Source of the DNA: Lophium mytilinum
Lineage: Eukaryota; Ascomycota; Dothideomycetes; Mytilinidiales; Mytilinidiaceae
DNA: 64,000 nt
NCBI GenBank assembly: GCA_010093605.1
Contig: MU004197.1
Location: 930,001-994,000 of the forward strand
Direction of reading: 5' to 3'
Under the pieces are notes generated by a model. That model had not been told where the DNA came from, ran no database searches, and was given only the letters and a program-made list of their open reading frames with translations. Made by a program: the position numbers and the translations under genes. Positions 37,691-48,557 of this stretch are shown piece by piece; position 1 is the stretch's first letter; the number at the start of each line of letters is the position of its first letter.

Positions 37691-39392
37691 CAGGGCTGCT
37701 ATCCAACCAACCAACCAATCCGAGTCGTTCAGATTGGTTGGATTGGCGTATTAGTCAGCGAGGGTCAATATTAGTTGGTTGGTTAGACCAATATTAGCCA
37801 ATATTAGCAATTAGCCAATTAGTATAAGGTTAGTATATAATAGTAATACTTAGCATGGTATTAAGTTTAAGTATTAATTTATCTACCTATTTCTAAACAG
37901 CCTACCTATTTTATAATAGCCTACCCGTTTTTAGCAGCCTACCTATTTTTAGTAGCCTACCTGTTTTTAGTAGCCTTAGTCCTTACTCTAACTTAATATA
38001 TTATTATACGTTTACTTTAATTACTATCCTCTAACTAATCCGCCGTCTAGTATATTAATAAGATTGTCTCTCTCCTATAAAGATAATAAGATAGTTACTC
38101 CTATAATATTAATATCTAGTACTAATCTATTTAGAGCCTATAATAGGCCTATTTAGTTAAAATTATATTTATTACTAGTACTTATAGCTAGAATAAATAG
38201 AAGGTTAAGAGCTATATAGGTAAGATAAGAGTATTTAGAAAGTCTTAATACCTAATACTTAATTAGATTAGTAACGCGGCGGTTATTAGTATACGCACCG
38301 CGGGCAATCTAGTAAGTATACTCGTCCTCTCTAACTTATAATAAAGCTATACTTATAGCTATAACTATAAAGAAGGTTATAAAGAAGTTATTCTTATTAA
38401 GAGCTAATACCTTTACTTACTATTGCGCCTCTACCTTACTAAGTTTAATAATATAGTATTTATATTTTAAATTCTATAGCCTCTATATATTCTTCTTTAC
38501 TTCCCTAATCTAATTAGCCTTACTAGCCTAATACTTCTCTATAAAGTCCTATTTATATGCTAGATATAGTACTATAGCTATAATATAGGTAGCCGTGCGG
38601 TTAGTAAGGTTATAATACTTATTAAGTTTTATCCAGGCAAGGTTAATGCTATATTAAAAGTGCTCCTCTAGGTAGTAAGTATATAGAACCTTAAACTTTT
38701 TAAGATAGAAGAGAAGATTCTTATATATAGGTAGAACCTTCTAAAGAGAGCCTTTCTTTTCTTAAGAGATTCTACCTTCTAGGCGCTTTATAGCTATCTT
38801 AAAGGGCTTTAGAAGCTGCAGATACTCTATAATTACTACCTAGTCCTTATCTATAAGGGTATTCTTTATAATAGCTAGCTACTTATAACTTCTAGTAGGC
38901 GTAGGTTAGGTGCTACTACAGGTCTACTTTATAATATAGGTATACTACTTAGCTACCTCCTCTTCTATAACTATATTAAGATATAGCTATATCTAAATAC
39001 TGCGTTCTATTATAGACTTAATGCTATTCTATTGCGTTGCTACTAGCTTAATAGAATAATATACCTTAGTCTTATTTACTTCCTTCTAAAGCTAAATAAG
39101 ATATTATATGCGCAGCTCTAAATTAAATAGCTATATTATAATAAACTATAGCTTTATAATTAGCCCTAGCTTTTACTAGACTTATAGCTTTAATACTATA
39201 TCCTTATCTAGAAGGTTGTATTTATAGTCCTATAAAAACTCCCCTTTCTAATTACTAGTAAAGAGCGCTCTAATAATAAGGTTAATAACGTAGCTAAGGT
39301 AGCGTAGTTGCTATTTATATTTATTAACTCTAAAGTCTTCTATTTCTTATAGAAATATATTAAGGTTATTAGCGTTATTAGCTATAATATAG

Positions 39393-39400
39393 CCTACCTA
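39393..39400. repeat. Target-site duplication of the nested element, left copy
   Basis: CCTACCTA, matching CTTACCTA at 39771..39778 with one C/T difference, the kind of change RIP makes. Confidence 0.6.
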
Positions 39401-39770
39401 CTTACTATTAGCTGCATGTACGCGTAATAAAATAAGAAGGCTAAGTAATAAAATAAGAAGGCTAAGTAATAAAATAGGAAGGCTATTATATACTACCTAT
39501 TTATAGCAAGACTAATATATACTACCTATTATAGTAAGACTAATATATATAACCTATTTATAGTAAGACTATTATATACTACCTATTCTATATATACTAT
39601 CTATACTATATATACTATCTATTCTATATATACTATCTATTCTATATATACTACCTATTTATAAATAGGTAGTATATAGCAGCCTTACTATAAACGGGTT
39701 ATATATAATAGTCTTTCTATTATATTACTTAGCCCTTCTATTTTATTATATTAACGCAGCTAGCAGTAAG
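39401..39770. mobile_element. Nested 370-bp inverted-repeat element, MITE-like
   Basis: The ends are CTTACTATTAGCTGC and, inverted, CTTACTGCTAGCTGC. The similarity continues inward for about 50 bp, including AATAAAATA and GGCTAAGTAATA. The core is made of many short TATATACTACCTATT-like repeats. It interrupts the transposase remnant: taking it out with one copy of the 8-bp duplication brings VGYIIANNA directly after the upstream reading frame. It carries no coding sequence. Confidence 0.65.
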
Positions 39771-41197
39771 CTTACCTACTCTTATCTAATTTTAAACTAT
39801 TTAAATATCTATACTACTACCTCTTTAATATAGGTTCTACGGTGCCGGTCTATTATTTCTAGTAGGGCTAGTATAATAGAGTAGTATTAATAGACAGCGT
39901 CTATAAAATAGTAATTAATTCCTAGTAGCGCTTTATAATTGCGTGCAGTCTAAAGATCTATAGAGAAGTAAAGCTTTCTAGGCGCTACTAAAAGGAGTTA
40001 TTTAATAGTTTTCTAATAGCGGTAATACTTAGATAGTATATAGGTTTATAGTATTATATAGTATAGTAAGTAATTACTAATAGTAATAGCCTAATTAAGA
40101 TAGGTAAGAAGAGCACGGAGGTGCGGGCTTTTAATAGTAATAAGAGGAATCTTAGTATATATAACCCATTAAATTAGCAGCTAGAAAAAGTGCGTAGGCG
40201 TAAAGGAATAAATAATAGTATTAATTTGCGCTTACTTATAAGAAATACTAGTAGAGAGCTAGAGCTACTTAATAATACTAAGCTATTTTAGCTTCTTAGT
40301 GGCGTATTTACTAATAAAGATCTAATAACTTTTAGACAGGTACTTAGCGTAGTTATTAGTTTCTAGGGCAGTATAGATATAGCCCTCTTATGCTTTTAAT
40401 ATATAGTATAGCTTATAATACTAGAATCTTTTACCTATCTCCTTCTTTTATATATTATAGCTATGCTTCTATACCTCTCCTATTCTATTATACTGCGAGC
40501 GCGTAGGTTTATAATAGCTAAGAAGACGGCCCTAGTTAATATTATTATAGGCGTTTAAGTATTGCGGCTGCTCGGCTACCTTATATTATTACTACTTGCG
40601 GAATACTTATATAAGTATTAGATTATCTTTGCTAGGGTTATATAATAATATAACTATAGATGTAACTATAGATGCAACTATAGATATAATAGAAGTAGAA
40701 GTAGTAGAAGTAGTAGAAGTGGCAGAAGTATAAGAGGTACATTAATTACATTACAGCGGTATAGTAGATGTAATAGTTATAATAGATATAATAGAGTTAA
40801 TAATAAGATTATAATATATTATATACAGCGGCATTAAGGCGTGCAGCATTAAGGTAGCTATCTTAAAAATTCATTATAGGAGGCTATTAGCGCAGGCTAA
40901 GCTAAAAGGGAAGTATATATAAAATAGGAAGGCTATAGTTTATAAAAAGGCTGCAGGTTTATAGTAAGACTATAAGATTATAGCAAGACTATAGTATTAA
41001 AGTTATAGGTAGCCCGCGCTAAGGCGGTATATAGTTACGTGGTAATATATTAGCGTATTAGCTAATACTCTAACTAATTAGAGCCCTCTATATTAGTTGG
41101 TTGGCCTATTTTCTAAAGAGAGATTGGTTAGATTGGTTGCTTATTAATTAACCAATATTGGCCAATCGCCAATATAGTTGGTTGGATAGCAGCCCTG

Positions 41198-41205
41198 ACG
41201 CTGCT
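41198..41205. repeat. hAT target-site duplication, right copy
   Basis: ACGCTGCT. This copy supplies the SS codons of VVPSS in the interrupted kinase. Confidence 0.9.
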
Positions 41206-41315
41206 TGGAACAACAAGAAGGCTTCCGGGCTCTATTTCGTCGTGGATGATGGAGTGTATGTCATGAAGCCACGTGAGGGCCTCTGTCTCTTGAAGGAAAA
41301 GTGCCATATTAGGGC

Positions 41316-41467
41316 CTGGGAGACAACACCAAAGCGGCAGTCACAGGACTTCTTGATACGACGGTACACGTCGATATCCTTGTCGTTGACGATGAACACA
41401 AGAAGCTGCGGGCGAGAGGTGAACTTGTTCCCATTCGCCTGCCAAACGGAGTTGATTATCTCACCAC
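41316..41467 (-). pseudogene. Argonaute-like fragment A (start of PIWI domain)
   Basis: 152 nt inserted between the ITE and ALIWHF codons of the kinase pseudogene. Minus-strand reading gives RPQLLVFIVNDKD, VYRRIKKSCDCRFGVVSQ, very close to the opening strand-helix of the Argonaute PIWI domain (PQL..F..P.KD..Y..IK...D...G..SQ). The segment starts GTGGTGAG and ends CCCAG, so it has the limits of an intron in the kinase frame (phase 0) while itself being open Argonaute sequence except at its first codons. Confidence 0.7.
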
Positions 41468-42299
41468 CTCGGTGATTTGCATTCCGTTTTTGGCCCATAG
41501 CCTGTGAAACATGCTAAGATCGCCACCTTCACAATATTCGAACGCCGACCTTACAGTGGATGGTCCTGGGTTAGGAAGTGTGCCAAGAAACTCCAGAATC
41601 GTCGAGGAGCCTTGCGCTGCTGATATCATCTTGATTTCTTGTATAGCTTCTTCGTCGTAACCACGTTTCATTTTCTTCATGATAATTCCCGGTGCGACTC
41701 CTTGTGCTTGATGTGGCAGATCAGTCCCTACCCCCCGGTATCCAAGGGATGAGACGCTCAGTTCGTATCAAATTCGTCCAGTGAAAAGACGCTCCTATCA
41801 TTGCTCAAGGGCCAACGCAAGAAAGCGAAGAGAGTAAATCGAGAAGCGTTCGGAAATGAGAACATATTGCCCATATTCTCAATCCTGAAAGGAGGTTGGG
41901 GCTTCGTGAGGTGCAAGAGGTAGGTGTCTTGGGACGAGTGATACAAGGTCTTGGTTCGTACAAACTCCGATAGAGGATATTCGGTACTACATGCTGTCGT
42001 ACGCCCGTACACGATGAGTGTGTGGGAGATAGTGATGTTGTTGTGCGAGAAGTTGTGGTGTGGTGTTGTTATGGAGGTCTTGGCGAGTAAGCTATGTGTA
42101 GTTACCAGAACGCGAAGCGGCTTTTTGAGTACCATTCTCACCACGATGTGGCAGTATGCTAGTGGTTATGATGGTACGAAGCGTGGCAGCAGTTCGCTGC
42201 TCCACGCCTAGCTCGTTCGCGCCTCCTGCTTCGCTAGGGAGCTCGTGGTGTGCGATGAGGTCGTCTGTGAGTTGGAGAGAAGAATAATTGGCAGATCAT

Positions 42300-42465
42300 C
42301 GAAGTTGTCGCGAACTTAGGATTCACTCGGGCAAGGGCAGTACCAGTAGCCCTAGATGTAGAACTGCCTAGCTTGGCGTTGATCTTCATGCAGACATTCG
42401 ATGCATACTGGGAGTCCAACTTGACGCACTGGGCCGAGTGTGCAAAGTGATTGGAGAACTCCAAA
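42300..42465 (-). pseudogene. Argonaute-like fragment C (PIWI domain)
   Basis: About 50 codons just downstream of the intact kinase gene: SAQCVKLDSQYASNV, CMKINAKLGSSTSR. In Argonautes a SNV..K.NAKLGG piece directly follows the segment seen in fragment A. No stop or catalytic Asp region follows; the resemblance fades after about 42300. Confidence 0.65.
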
Positions 42466-42509
42466 AGAGTCGGCTATAATTCTCAAAAGTGTTGCCAGAC
42501 GCTCTCCCT

Positions 42510-43715
42510 CTATGCGAAGGGATCATCTTCCGTTTTGGCGTCCGGAAACAACTCCCATAGGTTGAATTCGTGATGACCGGGTACTTTTCTCTTGATTGCC
42601 CAGTCTTCAAGGGGCTTTGCCGCCATTCTAGCTTTAGCAGGCGCGAACGGCCTGACAAGCTGCAAGAGCTGAGACGCGGTGGGCCTGTCTCGGGCATTCA
42701 AGTGACATGCTGATTGTATGGCGCGACAAAGAGCGTCGCAGTGCAGGCGGCCTGGCACACCGCAAATATGTTTGGCCTTCCTCGGTGCCAGATTCTTCCT
42801 CTCCTTCTTTTCTTCAATCGGCATGTCGGTGTCGAGACGGCCCAAAGAGCAAGGGGATTCCCCATGGGCAAGGTAGTGGATAACGCTACCCACAGCCCAA
42901 ACGTCTGATGCTTTCGTTGACCGAAATGGCTCGGGAGGCTGGTAGCTCCAAGTGCCTGCTCCATACTCTTCTTTATCTCGCTCTTCGCTCTGGAACTCAG
43001 CAAGCCCAAAGTCTGCATATTTTATCTCTGGATAGCCACCCGTTGTGGTTGAAGCGATGAGGATGTTGGCAGGTTTGATGTCTCGATGGACTATGTTACA
43101 CTCTTCGTGGAGGTGGACCAAACCCTCGGCTAGTTGCTTGAATATGTGCCACAAGAGAGCGTCCGTCAGAGGCTTCTTGTGTTCTTGCCACGCATTGTAG
43201 TACTCGCTGAGATCACTCTCGCGGCAGTACTCGAACACAGGCCGTAGTTTGAGTGGCTCTGGGGGGTTTGGAAGGTTGCCCAGGTAGCTGAGGATGCGTG
43301 GGTGGCCTCCCGCGGCCTTGAACATTTCTATCTCATGTTTGGTCTCTTCGTCCACATCATGGAACATTTGTTTCATGATATAGTACCGGTGTGATTTCTT
43401 GTGTTGGATGAGGTTTATCGCGCCTTGCCCTCCGCGAGTGATCTCTCGGTATCCCCAATTTGTAGTGAGCGTGTCCTCTTTGAAAGTTACATTCTCGTAC
43501 GAGGGAACAAGCCCGGTCTCGGCGTTGTCGATTGAACTGTTGGGAGTGTCTTTAATGTCACTATTCTTGTCGAGAGCGTCCTCAAGGCTGGACACTTCAT
43601 CGGAAGAGGTATCTATGTTGGTCCATTCGTCTGAAATGTCCTCGATCCAAGCACATTGCGTCGAAGTTTCGTTAACGATACTCCACTGCTCGAGAGTGTC
43701 GTTGAATGTAGTCAT
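42510..43715 (-). CDS. Serine/threonine protein kinase
   Basis: Single-exon protein of 401 residues. The first 90 residues are acidic and disordered. The kinase domain spans about residues 95-370: glycine-loop region ITRGGQGAINLI, Lys in YYIMKQM, Glu in the following helix, catalytic loop VHRDIKPANIL, Mg-binding ADFGLAEF, a short activation segment GAGTWSYQPPE, DVWAVGSVIHYLAHG and a conserved Arg in NARDRPTASQLL. All catalytic residues are present. The class looks like fungal orphan kinases of the NEK/PLK-like branch, but I cannot name a family member. The degenerate copy downstream at 36905..41775 shows the locus duplicated. It ends about 45 bp before an Argonaute-like fragment, and 42.2 kb shows no other gene. 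Confidence 0.85.
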   Translation of the reverse strand: MTTFNDTLEQWSIVNETSTQCAWIEDISDEWTNIDTSSDEVSSLEDALDKNSDIKDTPNSSIDNAETGLVPSYENVTFKEDTLTTNWGYREITRGGQGAINLIQHKKSHRYYIMKQMFHDVDEETKHEIEMFKAAGGHPRILSYLGNLPNPPEPLKLRPVFEYCRESDLSEYYNAWQEHKKPLTDALLWHIFKQLAEGLVHLHEECNIVHRDIKPANILIASTTTGGYPEIKYADFGLAEFQSEERDKEEYGAGTWSYQPPEPFRSTKASDVWAVGSVIHYLAHGESPCSLGRLDTDMPIEEKKERKNLAPRKAKHICGVPGRLHCDALCRAIQSACHLNARDRPTASQLLQLVRPFAPAKARMAAKPLEDWAIKRKVPGHHEFNLWELFPDAKTEDDPFA

Positions 43716-45087
43716 TGCGTCGGTGGCCGTGGTTTCAGTGCTGCTTGCTTGTCAAGTGTTGGTATTAAAGGTGGGCTTGAAGTTGTTAGAAGTGTGTATG
43801 AAGAAGGCAGACGCAGACGCAACGTAAGTTATTAAGTGCAAATTCTACGGCCACAATTGTGCATAAGTGGCGTGGTTCTGAGGTCTGCACAATGTGGTAG
43901 CGATATACTGATCCATGGGTGGTTGGTTGTTCCAGAACGAAAGCCGTCACGTGTCCATTACCAAAGCCAGAGCGAGGGCCTAATAAGACCACGAACACGA
44001 CAATAATCCATCTCTTTCCGAAGACCAGCACGCAGAGGAGCATCTGCTTATGTACAGCACTGGGTCATAGGCTTGAGCGCATCGATATCTCAATGCTAGG
44101 GCTCTAACCCTGCCTGTTTGACACCACCGTGAGGAATGGCCCGGCTAGCAGGTGGACCGTCAGTCAAAAGGTACCCTGTTTGCCGCTGTGTCGATCTTTA
44201 CATCGTATTCGGAGGTTTAACGCCCCTAGAGGCGCCCCAAGCAGTGGCAAGCAATATGGAGGTTTAGAGGAAGAGTGTTGAAATAGCGGACATGATTCAA
44301 ACCACAGGCGAAAGAGTTCTGATGTACAGTGACAGGCCACAAGTCTGGGCACATTAGCTTGACACCGCATGGAGTTCCCCCACAGGATTTCGAAGATCCA
44401 AGGGTGATGTCGAGGTTCAAGCAGTGTAGATTGGACTACCTCTGGACTAATTGGCTGCTCAACAGCCAGGGTATCCCCGACAGTGGTGTCGAGTGAGCAA
44501 GTTGGAGCCAAGCTGTAATGAGTATATGTGCCCAGACTTGTGGCTTAGTACTGTAGCGTGTTGTGACCAAGAGGAGAGATAAAGAGGATGAACAACAGTT
44601 TTTATTAAGACCTAAAAGAGAGGAGTATGCCATTCGACCAGCAAATTAGACATGAGGTTGGTATCCAATAAAATCCGCACCATTTCGTTATTCTTGGCCA
44701 TAGCGCGCGACCACTACCCACTGCGTTTCTAGAGTGCACTTAAATGGTCTTAGCTCTGCTAAAATCTAGCGATCGATGCGTTATGATCATCAAGCCGTAA
44801 AGTCGTCCTTTGATAAAAGGCGTTGATGTCGCTGAGGGCTATAACAACAGAAATAGTGTTTGGAAGGTAGGTTTGTCGTGAACAGTCTGAGCTGTGCGCA
44901 CTGGTTGTCGGTGTGCGGCGAGTTTGGGATATGAGGTTCGACCATGCAGACGTCGGAAAGTATGTGTGACGAGAGCAAGCAAAGGTGATTTGGGCTTCCA
45001 TTTAATGCGGTCAGATAGTAGTAGATTTGTCGTTCCCGTCCACATGGTCGTTGAGGGTGTTCGAGAATGCGCTACGGCCACGAGGTA

Positions 45088-45618
45088 TCATTTGGAGCAG
45101 ATGCCTGACCCTCTAAAGTCGACCAGTAATTTAAGGATATCCCGAAGTGCGGGGCCCTCAAACAACCACAGACATTGCTTAGGGTTATTTCGCATGCCGT
45201 GGACATGCGTATCCGACTTGCACAACTCGATCTGCAACTTCGTGCCGACCATATGCAGGGCAAGCGTCGATGCCATGAACATGGTATATGCACCCACAAA
45301 CTGCATACACTTCAACGATACGAATACACATGAATAATAGACTCCGAGTATCTGCGATGAAGCTAACAGAAGTAGGATGATGGCGGAAAGGAGCAAAATG
45401 GAATGGTGAGTTCTACTCCCTCGGATATGAGAGAAGGGCAACGAAGAAGGAGGAACAGCGGGGCCTAAAAACGGATAAAGGAAAACGCAGAACAGCTTGA
45501 GATTACAAAGAATAGAGACAGGACGAAGCATGAGGACTACGAAGGAAGGGGGCCAAGTAAGGCAACAGTGTAGTTGATATACGCTTGTGCACGGCTGCCG
45601 AGACCGAACGTTGGACAA
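45088..45618 (-). CDS. Open frame with hydrophobic stretches, doubtful gene
   Basis: 176 codons. The stretches SILLLSAIILLLLASS and MQFVGAYTMFMASTLAL would make two membrane spans, and FCVFLYPFLGP might make a third. No family is recognised and no introns or start context support it. It could be a relic of a membrane protein gene or chance. Confidence 0.2.
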   Translation of the reverse strand: MSNVRSRQPCTSVYQLHCCLTWPPSFVVLMLRPVSILCNLKLFCVFLYPFLGPAVPPSSLPFSHIRGSRTHHSILLLSAIILLLLASSQILGVYYSCVFVSLKCMQFVGAYTMFMASTLALHMVGTKLQIELCKSDTHVHGMRNNPKQCLWLFEGPALRDILKLLVDFRGSGICSK

Positions 45619-47298
45619 GGAAGGGCCGGAGTGCGCGAATGATCAGTCAGAGGCGGATAGCGTCATGACTGAGGCTTGCACCAAGTGTGGGTAAGGCGCA
45701 GATGGCATTCCGGCTTCCGCAAGTTGAGCGAGGTGAACGAACATTGAGGAACCGGGTAACGCAAAAGTGACTCTGACAGGCCAGCCACGCGTTTTCCCAT
45801 TCAAGGCTTTGGGTAAGGCGCAGTACCATGCTAGGAGTAACTACCAATCCAAACATGGAAGATCTCGGGCGGGAATAGACGAGTGACAGGATATGGACTG
45901 CGTTCGGTGATGGGAGCTAGACTGGGGGCCGCATCGGTGAGGATTCGCAGCAAGCCCACCCTGATGGCGGTGCTTGCGAAGCCACACCTGGACTGCGATT
46001 CATACGGTCAGCAGACGATGATGGTTTGGTTAACGTTCGCAGGCAGGGGGCTCGCCATGTCTTGGCAGCGGTTGAGAAAGCGATTGGACACCGGGGAGAT
46101 TCCTGACGCCAGAAGGGAGTCAGCGAGTCGGCCACATGGTAAACATAGATACGAACATGTGGCTAAGTTGCCGGCTTTAGAACAGAAACGTTAGTCGGGG
46201 TAATGTTGGGTCCGCGGATGGTAGCCGGCATTCTAGCTCTACGGCGCGGTCAAGGCAAAAAGCTGGGGTAGCACAGGAAGAACTCGATAGGATCGAAGCC
46301 AGCATTCCCGTGGGGGGACACAGAGAGGCGGCCAGGGAACGATGATGCCACAACGGTATACGCACTTGCATCCGTACACGTCTATGATGGTGGAGGTGGT
46401 GAAAACCATCAGCCCTAGACAAGCGTACTTCGTAACACGCCCCTGGTTTCTCGGCAGTCGGCAGGCACACCGCTGTTCGACTTGACCCTTCTCACGAACC
46501 AACCTCGACGGCATGGCCGCCCTTCACGCCGGACACGCGGTTGCATGGCGGTGACCTCTTGCCACGCGATGAGATGCCAACCTGCATTCAGCCCTATGTC
46601 AGCCCTATTCGTCATCGTCTGAGGGCCCCGATTCCCCCCGTGTGGCTTAAACCACGCACCCCCATTGTTCTTAGTTCCCCTCTACCCGTCGTGCTGTCTT
46701 TTGATCTCCAATGGTCGATGTCTGAGATCCGCGTTGCGGTGATCTACGATCATGTCCTTAACGTCAAGCAATTCTCTCGTCGATGAACCCCTCAAGAGTG
46801 GCAAAGCACGTATATACGAACAGCTCACGAGTATCAATGTTGGTTCTAGCCGTTCACTGTCCGAGAGTTTCCTACTACCCTATCAATGTGTCTATTCACA
46901 TCTCCCTCTCTTACCGTTTCCCTGCAGACTGATACCGGTTAATAAGATGGCCGGAGTTTATTAATAGCTAGGTGTTTCCTGCGTTCTCGTTGGGCCTTCT
47001 CAAATTAGACCACGTTAGAATTCTAAATCTTGCGAGGCATTCTTTGAGACGCCTGCCAACACCCTTGATTATTGGTAGGTCAATGACCGGACCATTTCGT
47101 ATGCAAGCATCCGCCGCTTATGCTTTTGAATAGCCATTACAGTATCGACTCCCCTTTTCACTTGGCAGCACATGGGTGTTGTTCGACATCTATCATAACA
47201 GCAAATATCGCCTCGCACCCCCTACGAGTCATGCGCATGCACGTTTCGCCGCTCTGAAAGTTTGCCGGACGCGATGCCAGCTCTTCACAAGCAGCTTG

Positions 47299-47646
47299 TT
47301 ACTCGATTCTCTTGAATGACCGTCTTTTGAAGACTTTTCCTTCATGCCGTTCTACCCCCCGAGAATACCGTCTAGTATCTCGACCCCTGGAAATGGACTG
47401 TAGCTTCAGAAGGACGCAGGGATGAGTCGCCCCTAGGATAGCTTCAATATTCTCGCCCTTTCTAAGAAGGACTTTCCATATTTCAAATGCTCCGCCCTCT
47501 TCTCGCATGTCCAAGGCGTCATCCCCTGTAAGGCTCAGCCAGCCTCGGGATCCTAGCGTTTTAGCCATTGAAACGAATGCAGGCTGGCACTTACGTATGA
47601 ATCTCGGGCCGTTGAGCCGAGCACCAAGGAAGGATACATCGAACAT
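47299..47646 (-). CDS. Open frame of 115 codons, doubtful gene
   Basis: Contains GGAFEIWKVLLRKGENIEAI, which faintly resembles one ankyrin-type helix pair, followed by ILGATHPCVLLKLQ, which faintly resembles a kinesin-light-chain TPR. A single weak repeat is not enough to assign a family. It may be a fragment of a repeat protein. Confidence 0.2.
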   Translation of the reverse strand: MFDVSFLGARLNGPRFIRKCQPAFVSMAKTLGSRGWLSLTGDDALDMREEGGAFEIWKVLLRKGENIEAILGATHPCVLLKLQSISRGRDTRRYSRGVERHEGKVFKRRSFKRIE

Positions 47647-48557
47647 AGGAAAAGGGAGGATTTATGAGATCGCCATCTTGGCGACATGGCTGCTATATGG
47701 TCACGTGACTGGTATCTGGCAACATCTGAAGTGTGGAACCCCAGCGGCACGGTGTGAGATTCAATCCAAGTATATTCTCCTTCTCCTAAGTCTTAGAGCG
47801 CATTGAAGAGCTACGTTTCTTCGTCTCTCAATCATAAAAGCCTGGTGTGTTTCAATGTCCCAGAATTCTCGACTGGAAGACGCCCTCCTACACCATATTA
47901 TCATCTACTCTATCATACATTTATTGTTATCTTAAACACTTAATACATAGCGCAGAATCCCAACAGTGTAGTGCGACTCACGAGGTTGAAAGGAGATGGT
48001 GTTGCTCACCTCCACAGCAAAGACGCCCCGGGAGAACAGCGAAAGAACTACTTAGCCGCCAGTGAGACAAAAGACACGATCCCCGCTTCCAGATACTCTT
48101 GGCTACATGTTCTCTCTTCCGGGGACTGTTTTTGGCTGCTATTGATCGTGGTTCATACTAAGGATATCGATGCGGTGACGACAGACTCGACTGTGAAGAC
48201 CGTGCACCTCACCTCTTCGGAGCGATTAGAACTCCCAGCCTCCTCAATTCTCACTTCACCTTGCTCTTCCGCCAGATTCCACGATCCTATTGTTCCTATT
48301 GTTCTCTGTTTCCGGCTAGCGTCTTCGCCATTGAGATTTCTACTGCTCATAAAAGGCCCATCGACAAGATTCTCTTCTCTCCAAGTTTCCTTCATCCTAC
48401 ATCCTCAATATCCTCTTCACAGAATCCATATCCTGTCACCATCTCCATCGATCAAGCATCCAACTCGGCCCGAGCTACTTCCTATCTACAATCTTCTCTT
48501 CATCACTCAGCAACCATCTCCCAATCCCAAACCATCACTTCACTGTTCATCTCCAAC

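Larger units (their letters stand above)
38050..40600 (-). pseudogene. hAT transposase remnant
   Basis: Stop-riddled coding remnant within the hAT element. Readable islands include KALLGIN, EIIDRH and VINLIIRALF, then a stretch around LLKPFKIAIKRLEG near 38.8 kb. Most stops are TAA/TAG, as expected where C-to-T changes have hit CAA, CAG and TGG codons. Boundaries are approximate. Confidence 0.7.
37691..41197 (-). mobile_element. hAT-superfamily DNA transposon, 3507 bp, degenerate and AT-rich
   Basis: Both ends carry a perfect 21-bp terminal inverted repeat (37691..37711 and 41177..41197) beginning CAGGGCTGCTATCCAAC. They are flanked by an identical 8-bp duplication, ACGCTGCT. The interior is almost free of long frames and overwhelmingly A/T, with C surviving mainly in unusual contexts, the outcome expected of heavy RIP. 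A wrecked transposase can still be read on the minus strand between about 40.6 and 38.0 kb. At about 39.97-39.80 kb it reads TARNYKALLGIN, FIDAVY and LALLEIIDRH with stops between. At about 39.4-39.2 kb it reads VGYIIANNANN and YLSYVINLIIRALF, which are hAT transposase core motifs. Subterminal ccaatattgg-type repeats occur at both ends. It is not autonomous now. A nested element lies at 39401..39770. Confidence 0.92.
36905..41775 (-). pseudogene. Ser/Thr kinase pseudogene, split by a hAT element and carrying Argonaute-like inserts
   Basis: Read on the minus strand it aligns piece by piece with the intact kinase at 42510..43715. Pieces: 41775..41468 (ATP-lobe, IIMKKMKRGYDEEAIQEIKM, FEYCEGGDLSMF), 41315..41206 (ALIWHF ... 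WLHDIHSIIHDEIEP, VVPSS), 37690..37571 (VEGGYPNLNLGDSGLAHLQ, GPGTYTY then a stop), 37420..36905 (PLRSREEFDIWALGAVVHFLAHGQPPCEL onward). The hAT insertion lies exactly between PSS and VEGG. Decay: a frameshift near 41700, the catalytic HRDIKP site now HDEIEP, DFG now DSG, and at least two in-frame stops. Two pieces of about 150 nt with no counterpart in the intact kinase are lodged at 41316..41467 and 37421..37570 and are described separately. It is clearly a dead duplicate of its neighbour; the 3' limit is approximate. Confidence 0.8.
43716..48557. other. Gene-poor region
   Basis: 4.8 kb without a recognisable gene. Two open frames are worth listing, at 45088..45618 and 47299..47646, both minus. 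The rest shows nothing beyond short frames. Confidence 0.5.

Noticed and set aside
40690-40730. Short AGTAGAAGT-type repeats inside the hAT element
   Set aside because: Not a CRISPR or functional array; a simple repeat in degenerate AT-rich transposon DNA.
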